The notes under the pieces were generated by a model, which did not search any database, was not told where the DNA came from, and worked only from the letters and a program-made list of their open reading frames with translations. A DNA stretch of 64,000 nucleotides from Bin87 sp963692995 (GTDB taxonomy: Bacteria; Chloroflexota; Dehalococcoidia; Lucifugimonadales; UBA3495), in the NCBI GenBank assembly GCA_963692995.1, contig OY843611.1, positions 1,364,001-1,428,000 on the forward strand, read 5' to 3'. The translations under genes and the position numbers were made by a program. Positions 7,296 through 15,051 of this stretch are shown one piece after another. The first letter of the stretch is position 1, and every line of letters starts with the position of its first letter.

Positions 7296-9017
7296 CTACC
7301 CAAGCTCGCCGCTCAGTCTGTAAATCTGACCGGGCCGGCCGCCCTCAGGGAGGCCGAGGGGGAGCTGGACGTTCAGCAGGAAGGGGCGGTTTTCCCGTTC
7401 CACTATGCCGAGGCCATGCTCGATGGCGTCGCTGATGGTGGCTTCGTCCGTGGCGTCCATGGCCTCGACGCCGAAGCCTTCGGCCAGCTTCACCGGGTCG
7501 ATGTTGTCGAGGACGACGCCCCGGTACTCTCCGGTCTCCTGCATATTGGCGTTGGCGTTGGCGAAGGAGCTGGCGACAATGCCGTAGGCCCCGTTGTTGG
7601 AGATGCAGTAGAGGACCGGAACACCGTGGCTGGCCGCCGTCCACAGGGCATGGTCGGAGTAGTACAGCGAGCCGTCGCCGACCAGACCGACCACCGGCTG
7701 GTCCGGCGCGCCCAGCTTGGCGCCGATGGTCATGCCCACACCGTAGCCCTCGGAACCGCCGGCAGGGCGGATGTATTGGTTGTTGCCGGCGTCGCCGGAG
7801 TTGGACAGGATGTCTTGGGCTACCGCAAACTGCTCGATGGCGACCAGGCCGCCGCCGCGACTCTCCAGAGCGGCGTCCAGGGCGTCGCCCAATGCGACGG
7901 CCCGGACCTGGCCCGCCTGGGCCGGCACGCGCCAGGCGGCGGCGCGACGCTGGGCGCGCAGGGCGGCGACCTCCTCCCGGGCACGGCTGCGGCGGTCGGC
8001 CAGCTCCTCGGAGCCGTCGGTGGCGTCCAGCAGGCTCCGGGCGGCGCGGCGCTCGTCGGCCAGGATAGCGAGATCCAGGCCGGGGATGTTCTCCAGGTTC
8101 TCGGCGTCGGCGCCGATGGCGATGGTGCGCGGGGCATTGTAGAAGGCAGTGTAGTCGCTGGCGTTGCCGGCGCCGTTGTGGGTTACGCCGATGCACAGGA
8201 TCAGGTCGGGGTTCAGATCGGGGGCCTGCTCCAGACGACGGCCGCCGGCGTGGAGGGGGTGCTTGATGGAGACGGCGCGGGGGTCGCCGACGACCGGGAC
8301 GCCGAACCGTTCGGCGAGCTCGGTGACTTCGGCGATGGCGCCGCTCTTCCAAACGCCATCGCCCACGTACATGAGGGGGCGCTGGGCGTCGCGCAGAGCG
8401 CGGGCTACGGCCTCCACGTCCGAGTCGGCGGGGTAGCCGGCGCGGAAGTCGGGGGTGTGTCCGTCGATGATGTTGGCGGTGTGCTCGGCCGGACCCAACA
8501 GACGGTCGTACACGGCAAGATGCACTGGGCCGACGGGCGGGGTCATGGCGACGCGCAGGGCGCGCTCCAGGGCGGCGGGCAAGCCCTCGGGTTCGATGAC
8601 CGTCCAGTTGGCTTTCATCAGGGGCGCGGCGATGGCCGTTGGGCCGGCGTTGTGGCTGACGTCCAGACTGATCTTGCCGGCGAAGCTGCCGGTGTCGCCG
8701 GCGAAGGTGATGACCACCACGGGCAGGCTGCCGGTCCAGACGTTGATGAGCTGGCCCATGGCCTGGGCCAGGCCGGCGCCCAGGTGGACCACCATGACGC
8801 CGGGGGCCAGGTTGGCCTGGGTGTAGCCGCCGGCCATGGCCGTCACCGCGCCCTCGTGGAGACCCAGAATGCCGTGGATGTCGGATCGGGCGTGCAGTTC
8901 GTTAAAGAACAGCGCCTCGCGGGAGCCGGAGTTGTTGAAGACGTACTTGACGCCGGACGCCACCATCTGCTCCACCATCAGGCGGGACGCGCTGGCGGTC
9001 ATTTCCCTGGTCTGCAT
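7296..9017 (-). CDS. Thiamine-diphosphate-dependent enzyme, acetolactate synthase-like
   Basis: Large-subunit-type ThDP enzyme of 573 residues with the three-domain order Pyr, central, PP. The catalytic Glu is in LHEGAVTAMAGGY near residue 55, and the ThDP/Mg motif is GDGS followed by NNGAYG in the last third. Family relatives include acetolactate synthase, benzoylformate decarboxylase and sulfopyruvate/oxalyl-CoA decarboxylases. No small regulatory subunit gene is adjacent, which argues against biosynthetic acetolactate synthase. The ATG at 9017 has AAGGAGCAG upstream, so the longer in-frame opening at 9092 is rejected. Substrate unresolved. Confidence 0.88.
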   Translation of the reverse strand: MQTREMTASASRLMVEQMVASGVKYVFNNSGSREALFFNELHARSDIHGILGLHEGAVTAMAGGYTQANLAPGVMVVHLGAGLAQAMGQLINVWTGSLPVVVITFAGDTGSFAGKISLDVSHNAGPTAIAAPLMKANWTVIEPEGLPAALERALRVAMTPPVGPVHLAVYDRLLGPAEHTANIIDGHTPDFRAGYPADSDVEAVARALRDAQRPLMYVGDGVWKSGAIAEVTELAERFGVPVVGDPRAVSIKHPLHAGGRRLEQAPDLNPDLILCIGVTHNGAGNASDYTAFYNAPRTIAIGADAENLENIPGLDLAILADERRAARSLLDATDGSEELADRRSRAREEVAALRAQRRAAAWRVPAQAGQVRAVALGDALDAALESRGGGLVAIEQFAVAQDILSNSGDAGNNQYIRPAGGSEGYGVGMTIGAKLGAPDQPVVGLVGDGSLYYSDHALWTAASHGVPVLYCISNNGAYGIVASSFANANANMQETGEYRGVVLDNIDPVKLAEGFGVEAMDATDEATISDAIEHGLGIVERENRPFLLNVQLPLGLPEGGRPGQIYRLSGELG

Positions 9018-9203
9018 TGTGCTGCTCCTTGATCGGGCAATCGGTTGTTGCGGGAATAGTACGGCCCGCGGCGCCGGATGTCCACTTGACAACAGCTGCG
9101 ATGCGACCGTCGCGTCACCGCGGCATTTCCGATAAAATAGCCGAATGGTTAGGACATACAGTCGAAATTTCGTTGCCGTAGTGTTGGCGTGGCCAGATCT
9201 ATC

Positions 9204-9227
9204 CTGAAGTGCAAAAGCGGACTTCAG
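9204..9227 (-). terminator. Hairpin overlapping the methyltransferase stop
   Basis: CTGAAGT and ACTTCAG arms (7 bp) around a 10-base loop, overlapping the stop codon of the Dam-like gene. No U-tract; a weak candidate end of the two-gene module. Confidence 0.4.
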
Positions 9228-9790
9228 CGTAATGCCCGCCCTGAAATCGTATGTTGCAGTCCTCGTACGTCAACAACTGCCCCGAATTCGCAAAAAACGT
9301 TTGTGAATTGTTCAATCTCGTTGTTCCAATAAATCATGGCACAAGACATCGGTGCCCCTTTACCGGTGTCTTCTCCTTGAACGAGGAACCGCAACCTGGT
9401 GTCGTACAGGAAGCAAATGGCGGCGGCTTGCCCCCACACGAATTTTTTCCAGTGGCCAGTATTAGTAGCCACTGGCACCAACGCTAATACTTGCGAGCCA
9501 TGCTGCTTGTGCGTGTTGGAGCACCGACGCAGCCAGTCCATGATTGTGGTGCGCCGCTCCCTGTCAGCTCCATAAGGGGGGTTCACGTACACTGTGGGGT
9601 AATCCCACGATTCCAGGAGGCCGTCATGTTCAGGGAGGCTATATTCTGCTTCTGCGCCAACTACTGACCACTCGTTCGCGCAAGGGTCAAGCGCGATTAC
9701 CCCTTTAAAAACACGCCTCACAGCGTCAACATATTTAGGAGGTGTACACCAGTCAACGTTCTTTGAATTGACCGTTCTACCCGCAGTCAT
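9224..9790 (-). CDS. Dam-family DNA N6-adenine methyltransferase
   Basis: Predicted S-adenosylmethionine-dependent DNA adenine methyltransferase of 188 residues. It resembles the small phage/mobile Dam family: WCTPPKYVDAVRRVF (14-28), the cofactor strand ALDPCANEW (33-41), the HDGLLESW segment, and the catalytic NPPY (70-73) of the N6-adenine class. Its start lies 14 bases inside the 3' end of the upstream gene, so the two are coupled. The pair is visibly AT-richer than its surroundings, suggesting acquisition. The most likely role is the protective methylase of a type II restriction-modification pair; an orphan phage-derived methylase is the alternative. Confidence 0.85.
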   Translation of the reverse strand: MTAGRTVNSKNVDWCTPPKYVDAVRRVFKGVIALDPCANEWSVVGAEAEYSLPEHDGLLESWDYPTVYVNPPYGADRERRTTIMDWLRRCSNTHKQHGSQVLALVPVATNTGHWKKFVWGQAAAICFLYDTRLRFLVQGEDTGKGAPMSCAMIYWNNEIEQFTNVFCEFGAVVDVRGLQHTISGRALR

Positions 9791-10922
9791 TCAGAATATC
9801 CTCCCACGATTTTAATGCCAGTACATTCAGATTATTTCGCAGTTCGGATATGGTCGCGCCGGAGGGCGAAATAACGTTAAACCAACGTTCTATATTCGGC
9901 AGATTGTCAATAAAATACTCTCGCAACGCTAGATCAGCCGAAAGTTCCATGCGAACTTTTGTAAACCTGTTCGTTTTGGCAGTACCACCATAACTCATAA
10001 TAAATGCACTTCGTATGGTCTGATATTTTTTCTTGGGCTGTACAATAAGTGTCTGGACGAACTCTGCCAGTCCGGCGTCGGTCAGAAAGAGGAGCCAATC
10101 GTAAGATTCAGCCAGTACCTTGATCTCTTTGTTCTGGTCTTCTGCCGTGAACCAATTCCCATGGTTGCTGACAATGCCGACGGTGAGCGTGAAATCCGCG
10201 AGTAGTGATTTTTCATCGGATCTAATGATGCGAAGCAGGAAATCACTGTAACGGTCATACAGCAATTCTCCGGTATCAGAGTGGAGGATCCCGTAGATCG
10301 TACCGTCTTTCATTCTGATTTTCTGGAGCGAGGAAACCGACCTTGCAACATACGCCCCTTGCTTGGCTTTTTCGATAGTCTGAGGGCCTTTATTAACGCC
10401 CTCTTCGACACCGACACGCTTACATTCCATCAAGGCGAAGGGATGCTGGAGAAGTCTATGCACTGATAAGCGGTATCTGCCATCTGCAACCTCCACGAGC
10501 CGAGCTATGATGATCCGGTCGTTATCTTCATGTAACGTACATCCATTGCGAAGGAGTTTATCTCTGGATATCAACTGATTTGGCTTGAAGCCCTCGCTGT
10601 CCCACATGGGGGAATTTAGAAGTTTATGGATCTTCTTCGACGTCAATGGCAACTCAGATTCTCCGGCATCGGCGGCAGCAATTTCCGTCGATGGATGCAA
10701 ACTGAACTCGACGTTGTGCGTGATGTCGGTATTGGCATATTCAGGTAGTCGCCTTTCGATGGCAACATTCCGCTCATAACCCCAGCTTTTGAGAAGGTAG
10801 AACGTGACAACTTCGATCAAAGTTCCCAAGGCCCGACCGGCAGCTTTCTTCGGGTCATTTGCGTAGTGAAAAACGTTGGCGGTTAGCTCCCGCTGCAAAG
10901 TATCAATGGACTTATACGACAT
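9777..10922 (-). CDS. Putative type II restriction endonuclease (PD-(D/E)xK-like)
   Basis: A 381-residue protein that I cannot assign to a named enzyme. The best functional signal is ECK at 166-168 followed by KGPQTIEKAKQGAYVA (178-193), which fits the E-x-K half of a PD-(D/E)xK nuclease site plus the next helix. Possible upstream acidic residues are E72 in HNVEFSLHP and E37 in the helix GTLIEVVTFYLLKSWG. It overlaps the adenine methyltransferase by 14 bases and precedes it, the classical arrangement of a compact restriction-modification operon. Base use is unlike the flanks: two 60-base samples at 9961 and 10021 have 24 and 29 G+C, against 42 at 8041. Restriction activity is inferred from motif and context. 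Confidence 0.65.
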   Translation of the reverse strand: MSYKSIDTLQRELTANVFHYANDPKKAAGRALGTLIEVVTFYLLKSWGYERNVAIERRLPEYANTDITHNVEFSLHPSTEIAAADAGESELPLTSKKIHKLLNSPMWDSEGFKPNQLISRDKLLRNGCTLHEDNDRIIIARLVEVADGRYRLSVHRLLQHPFALMECKRVGVEEGVNKGPQTIEKAKQGAYVARSVSSLQKIRMKDGTIYGILHSDTGELLYDRYSDFLLRIIRSDEKSLLADFTLTVGIVSNHGNWFTAEDQNKEIKVLAESYDWLLFLTDAGLAEFVQTLIVQPKKKYQTIRSAFIMSYGGTAKTNRFTKVRMELSADLALREYFIDNLPNIERWFNVISPSGATISELRNNLNVLALKSWEDILNDCG

Positions 10923-11075
10923 GGGGGATACAATCTCCTGTTAGTGCTTGATTTAAGGGGTCATCAAGATCGAGCGGCCGGAGGCGGAGTCGCCACCCCC
11001 CACGGAACGGGGTACCCAGTACCGGATATCGGAAGGTTGATTACGCTAGGTAGTGGTGACATTTTGATGATCATG

Positions 11076-11105
11076 CCGTCGTTCCTGCGAAAGCCGGAAC
11101 CCAGC
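11076..11105. repeat. REP/MITE-like element, single arm
   Basis: Sequence of the form CCGTCGTTCCTGCGAAAG then CCGGAACCCAGC; same family as the elements at 12675, 13994, 22422 and 26781. It lies in the 268-base gap between the restriction-like gene and the HpaB-type gene, so it marks one edge of the AT-rich module. The rest of this gap shows nothing recognisable. Confidence 0.6.
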
Positions 11106-11190
11106 AAAGCTCATACGGCAGAACGTTGGCACTATTTTGTACTTACCGAATTCCCCCTTTCGTGGTAATGACGGGGAGTGTCAACATAAC

Positions 11191-12645
11191 CTAACCCTCC
11201 AATTCCAAGAATGCGCGTACTTTCCGGCGGAAGGGTTCCTTGTCGTAGTTGCTGAAGAGCATCATGGCGTTGCGAACGGGGTTGCCGCCGAACATGCGCT
11301 CGTAGAGTACCTGACGTCCGCTGAAGGAGCTACAGGAAGCGTCCCAAGCCAGGTGAAACAGCTTGGAGCGTTCCCAGGCGTTGGCGCTGTCGGTAGCGAG
11401 GTATTGGTTGACCTCGGGGGCGATGCCCGAGTCGAAGTCGGCCTCGGCGGGCAGGGCCATGAGGCTGCTGGTGCCGAGCAACTGGGTAATCTCGATCATG
11501 CGGGGATACAGCGTCCTGCCGAAGAGGGTGCGGCCGGCCTGGATGGGCCCCATTGCGGGACACATCATTCCGTACTGGTTGGGTTTGGCGTCGGCTTCCG
11601 CGGCGCGTAGGCAGGCTCGCAGCATATCCCGATAGGTGATCAGCTCAGCCACCTGCTCCTGGATGTGGGGAACGGAGCCGGAGCCCAGCGTTTCTACGAT
11701 CAGGTCGGCCAGGCCCAGCATGAACTCGGCTTTGACCACGCAGCGGTTCAGCACCTGGTAGCCGGTGTGGGAGTTGGACATGGTGCCGGCGCCGTAGTTA
11801 TTGCACAGCTCCACGTTGCCCAGCAGGAAAACCCGCTCCCACGGCACCAGCACGTCGTCGAAGAAGACGACCGTGTCCATCTCCTCGAACCGGGATCCCA
11901 GTGGGTGGTCGAAATGGGAGCGGCCCTGGTCCAGGCTCTCGCGGCAGAGGAACTTGACGCCGGGGGTGTCGCAGGGGATGGAGAAGGAGAAGGAGTGCTT
12001 CCAATCGTCATCGGCCAGGCGGTGGCTGGCAACGGGGTAGATGGCGATTTCGTCGGAGATGGGGCCAAGGGTGGCCAGAACGCGGCTGCCCCGCACCACG
12101 AGGCCGGCATCGCTCTGCTTGACAGCGGTGAGGGCCACTGCTTCGGTCAGGTTGTCCGCGGCGGCCGGGGTGCGGCTGCGCTGGAGGTTGACCAGGGCGT
12201 GGGTCAAGGTGACGTCGTTTTCGCGGAGGAATTCGTGGTAGTTGAGAACGTTCTGCTTGAATTCGGGACGGTCCTGGGCGAAGTAGTCGGCGGAGCCGGC
12301 CCAGGCAGTGAAAATGGAGTTCATGAAGTCGGGCGACCGGCCCATCATGCCGCAGCTGGCCCAGGCCCAGCGGGACATCATCTCCCGCTTGCGGATCAGG
12401 TCATCCAGAGTCTGAGGGATCATAAATGACAGGCCCACCGGGTCGCCGGTGGCGGGCGAGGCGAAGGTCATTTCCTCCCGCAGCGAGGGGTCGTGCTGCA
12501 TATCGTAGAGGGCGGCCACCGCCTTGACGCCGTTCTTCAGGCCCGGGTGAGTGGTCACATCTTCAACCCGTTCGCCCCTTAGCCACACCTCGCGGGGGCG
12601 GTTTTTGAGCTCATCGATATATTCCTGTCCGGTGCGCGCTGGCAT
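11191..12645 (-). CDS. HpaB-family FADH2-dependent monooxygenase
   Basis: Large oxygenase component of the 4-hydroxyphenylacetate 3-monooxygenase/PvcC family, 484 residues, usual length. Family features include the TGQEYIDELKNRPREVWLRGERV opening, a GRSPDFMN motif (about 102-109), the ALVNLQRSR strand, the flavin-binding LGPISDEIAIYP region, and the FFDDVLVPWERVFLLGN motif near 265-281. These enzymes hydroxylate phenols using FADH2 from a separate reductase; no hpaC-like reductase is nearby. The ATG has GAGGTGA upstream. An LLM monooxygenase lies just upstream on the same strand, suggesting an aromatic or recalcitrant-carbon oxidation role. Exact substrate unknown; 4-hydroxybutyryl-CoA dehydratases are distant relatives. 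Confidence 0.88.
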   Translation of the reverse strand: MPARTGQEYIDELKNRPREVWLRGERVEDVTTHPGLKNGVKAVAALYDMQHDPSLREEMTFASPATGDPVGLSFMIPQTLDDLIRKREMMSRWAWASCGMMGRSPDFMNSIFTAWAGSADYFAQDRPEFKQNVLNYHEFLRENDVTLTHALVNLQRSRTPAAADNLTEAVALTAVKQSDAGLVVRGSRVLATLGPISDEIAIYPVASHRLADDDWKHSFSFSIPCDTPGVKFLCRESLDQGRSHFDHPLGSRFEEMDTVVFFDDVLVPWERVFLLGNVELCNNYGAGTMSNSHTGYQVLNRCVVKAEFMLGLADLIVETLGSGSVPHIQEQVAELITYRDMLRACLRAAEADAKPNQYGMMCPAMGPIQAGRTLFGRTLYPRMIEITQLLGTSSLMALPAEADFDSGIAPEVNQYLATDSANAWERSKLFHLAWDASCSSFSGRQVLYERMFGGNPVRNAMMLFSNYDKEPFRRKVRAFLELEG

Positions 12646-12674
12646 AGTGCTTCACCTCATTCTCAAAAGCCGCT

Positions 12675-12742
12675 CCGCCATTCCTGCGAAAAGGAGGAAT
12701 CCAGCAACTTTTCCTGGACTCCGGCTTTCGCAGGAGTGACGA
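12675..12742. repeat. REP/MITE-like element, two arms
   Basis: A full-looking copy: CCATTCCTGCGAAA...GGAATCCAG on the left and CTGGACTCCGGCTTTCGCAGG on the right in inverted orientation, separated by an AT-rich AACTTTTC. Both halves can form hairpins. It fills most of the 140-base gap between the LLM gene and the HpaB-type gene. Confidence 0.65.
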
Positions 12743-12785
12743 AGCGGGCGTTTCGGGGCGCGACAGTGCGTCGGGGGCAGTCTCC

Positions 12786-13838
12786 CTACTTGAAAGCCGG
12801 CATGACCTCCTGGGTCAGCAGGGTCAGGCTGCGGTGGACGGCCTCTTTGGGCAGGAAGCCCCCGGGGTTCAGCTCGGCGGTGATGCCGGTGATGCCCAGC
12901 ATATCCTGAAACTCATGGAGGCGGTCAACGACCTGTTCGGGGGAGCCGAAGATGACGCGGGTTTCCAGCAGGTCTTCATAGGTTGAGTTGGCCAGTTTCT
13001 CGTAACGGCGCTGTCGCTTCTCGCTGGCCTCGGTGCCCTGGCGTCCCAAGGAGTACTCGAACAGTTCCCGCTGGCGGCTGAAGAAAGCTTCGATGCTGTC
13101 CCGGGGCTCTTCGATGGCCTCGGCTTCGTTGGGGGCCAGGTACACGGGGACGCGGACATTGATGTCGCCGCCGTCGCCGGGGTGGCCGGTGGCTTTCCAT
13201 TCGTCCTTGTATTCCTGGAGGTTGGTCTTTAGCTCCTCTACATCCATGGTGCGAAGGCCCAGGAAGATGGGCTGGCCCAGCCGTCCGATGCGTCCGAAGC
13301 TGTCCTCGCTGCTGGCGGCGATGCGGAGCTTGGGATGGGGCTTCTGGTAGGGCGCCGGCGACAGGGTGGCGTTGGTGATGGTGTTGTACCGGCCCTCGTA
13401 GGAGAAGGTCTCGCCGGACCACGCTTGCAGGATGATGTCCAGGGCTTCCTGGAACCGATCCTTGCTCTCGGCGTAGTCGATGCCCATGATGTCGTAGGCG
13501 CGGACGTTGCCGCTGCGGCCCACGCCCAACTCGAAGCGGCCCTCGCTGATCTGGTCCACGGTGGCGGTTTCCTCGGCGATGCGCAGGGGGTGGATCAGCG
13601 GCAGCACCTGCACTGCCATGCCCGTGCGCAGATGCTTGGTGCGCGAGGCGATGGCGGTGGCGACGATGATGGGAGCCGACAGCACGGAGCGGTTGGGGTT
13701 GAAGTGCATCTCACCAAGCCAGACCGTGTCCAGACCCAGCTCCTCGGCAAGGTCGATTTCCTCGAAGGCTTCCGCGAATGCGTCGGCGTGGGTAGGCTGA
13801 CTGCCGACGGTGAAGTTTGCGTTGATACCGAAATCCAT
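12786..13838 (-). CDS. LLM-class flavin-dependent oxidoreductase
   Basis: Bacterial-luciferase-like TIM-barrel monooxygenase of 350 residues. It shows MDFGINANFTVG at the N-terminus, the DTVWLGEMHFNPN strand, the ATAIASRTKHLRTGMAV segment, and the RFELGVGRSGN phosphate-binding loop for FMN or F420. The C-terminal part contains the FGSPEQVVDRLHEF motif typical of LLM proteins. The ATG has GGGGGGACG directly before it. The gene precedes the HpaB-type monooxygenase on the same strand but is separated by a repeat element. Reaction and substrate cannot be told from sequence; sulfonate, alkane and lactone oxidation are known in the family. Confidence 0.88.
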   Translation of the reverse strand: MDFGINANFTVGSQPTHADAFAEAFEEIDLAEELGLDTVWLGEMHFNPNRSVLSAPIIVATAIASRTKHLRTGMAVQVLPLIHPLRIAEETATVDQISEGRFELGVGRSGNVRAYDIMGIDYAESKDRFQEALDIILQAWSGETFSYEGRYNTITNATLSPAPYQKPHPKLRIAASSEDSFGRIGRLGQPIFLGLRTMDVEELKTNLQEYKDEWKATGHPGDGGDINVRVPVYLAPNEAEAIEEPRDSIEAFFSRQRELFEYSLGRQGTEASEKRQRRYEKLANSTYEDLLETRVIFGSPEQVVDRLHEFQDMLGITGITAELNPGGFLPKEAVHRSLTLLTQEVMPAFK

Positions 13839-13993
13839 GCGTCCCCCCTGGATTACGTCGGACGGAATGACGCCGTTGCGACGAGGCTGTCGTTGCTATT
13901 CAACACGCTAAACGTGATGGCGACAGTATAGCAGGCCGGCGGAGGTGAAGCGGTGGGCCAACCCGCGGTTTCGCGCGCTGGCTGGAGACCGCC

Positions 13994-14021
13994 CCGGATT
14001 CCTGCGAATGCGGGAATCCGG
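13994..14021. repeat. REP-like hairpin
   Basis: CCGGATTCC and GGAATCCGG arms with a TGCGAATGCG centre, in the 250-base gap between secF and the LLM gene. Same arm sequence as the other REP/MITE-like copies. It may also act as a transcript end for the secDF operon. Confidence 0.6.
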
Positions 14022-14088
14022 CTGGAGTGCGACGACGGGTCGCCGGTCTGGATGGCGAAAGGACGGCGGCGACCGCGCCCCGCCGCCG

Positions 14089-15048
14089 TTACGATGCCGT
14101 CGCTTCCCGCCGGCCCAGGGTGAAAATGCGCCCGAATTCCCGTCGTTCCCAAATGACCAGGAACTGTGCGGCGATGAAGATGGAACTGTAGGTTCCCACC
14201 ACCACGCCGATGGCCACCACCAGCAGCAGCTCACGGATGGATTCTCCGCCAATCAGCAACATGGCCAGCAGGACCACCAGGGTGGTGAAGCTGGTGTTCA
14301 TGGAACGGCCTACGCTCTCGATGATGCTGAGGTTCACGGTGTCTTGCAGCCGGCGATCGGGTACGCGCATGGCGTTCTCGCGGATCCGGTCAAACACTAC
14401 GATGGTGTCGTTGACGGAGTATCCGGCCACCGTCAGGATGCCGACGATGAACATGGAGTTGACCTCCATGCCGATGACGCGGCCCAAGATGGAGAAGACG
14501 CCCAGCACGATAACTGTGTCGTGGGCCAGCGTGACCACCGCCGCCACTCCGTATCGATAGGCCCGGGGCACCCGTCGGAAGGCGTACCAGATGTAGATGA
14601 GGATAAACGCCGACGCCACCAGGAGGGCTAGGAAGGTATTTCGCACGGTTTCCCGGGCGATGATGGGCGACACGGTGTCCACGCCTGAGGCGTCGATGGC
14701 GCCGATTTCCTCTTCCAGGGCGTCCTCAATCCGCTGCCGTTCCGATGCCTGGTTGCCCGACGCTTCTTCCAGCACACTGGTGCGGATCAGCACGGAGCTG
14801 TCGCCCACCGCCTGGACCCGCGCTTCGGGGTGTCCCAAATCGGAAAGCAGGGCTCGTATCGGCTCCGTCTGCGCCGGCTCCGCAAAGGCGATGGTAAGGA
14901 CTGAGCCGCTGGTGAAGTCGATGCCCGGCTTCAGGCCGGAGCCGCCGCTGGCCCATCCGGGCGGGGCGATCATGGAGAGCAGTCCCGGTACGATGATGAT
15001 GGCTGAGAAGATGAAGTACCAGCCTCTTTTACCGACGATGTCAAACAT
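14089..15048 (-). CDS. secF: Protein translocase subunit SecF
   Basis: Inner-membrane part of the SecDF complex, which uses the proton gradient to pull secreted proteins out. The 319 residues contain an N-terminal transmembrane segment (about 11-29), the GIDFTSGSVL motif, a periplasmic domain of about 100 residues, and five C-terminal membrane segments including the SVNDTIVVFDRIREN motif. It starts three bases after the secD stop on the same strand, so the pair is a standard operon. It is the last gene of def-cca-secD-secF. Confidence 0.96.
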   Translation of the reverse strand: MFDIVGKRGWYFIFSAIIIVPGLLSMIAPPGWASGGSGLKPGIDFTSGSVLTIAFAEPAQTEPIRALLSDLGHPEARVQAVGDSSVLIRTSVLEEASGNQASERQRIEDALEEEIGAIDASGVDTVSPIIARETVRNTFLALLVASAFILIYIWYAFRRVPRAYRYGVAAVVTLAHDTVIVLGVFSILGRVIGMEVNSMFIVGILTVAGYSVNDTIVVFDRIRENAMRVPDRRLQDTVNLSIIESVGRSMNTSFTTLVVLLAMLLIGGESIRELLLVVAIGVVVGTYSSIFIAAQFLVIWERREFGRIFTLGRREATAS

Positions 15049-15051
15049 TGT

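Noticed and set aside
7272..9032. Long plus-strand open frame (586 codons)
   Set aside because: It is the antisense shadow of the thiamine-diphosphate enzyme, whose protein has clear ThDP motifs; the plus frame is Gly/Val/Asp-rich without motifs.
9777..10922. Prophage remnant as the source of the Dam-like gene
   Set aside because: No integrase, terminase, capsid or lysis gene and no att-like repeats are near; only the two-gene module is AT-rich.
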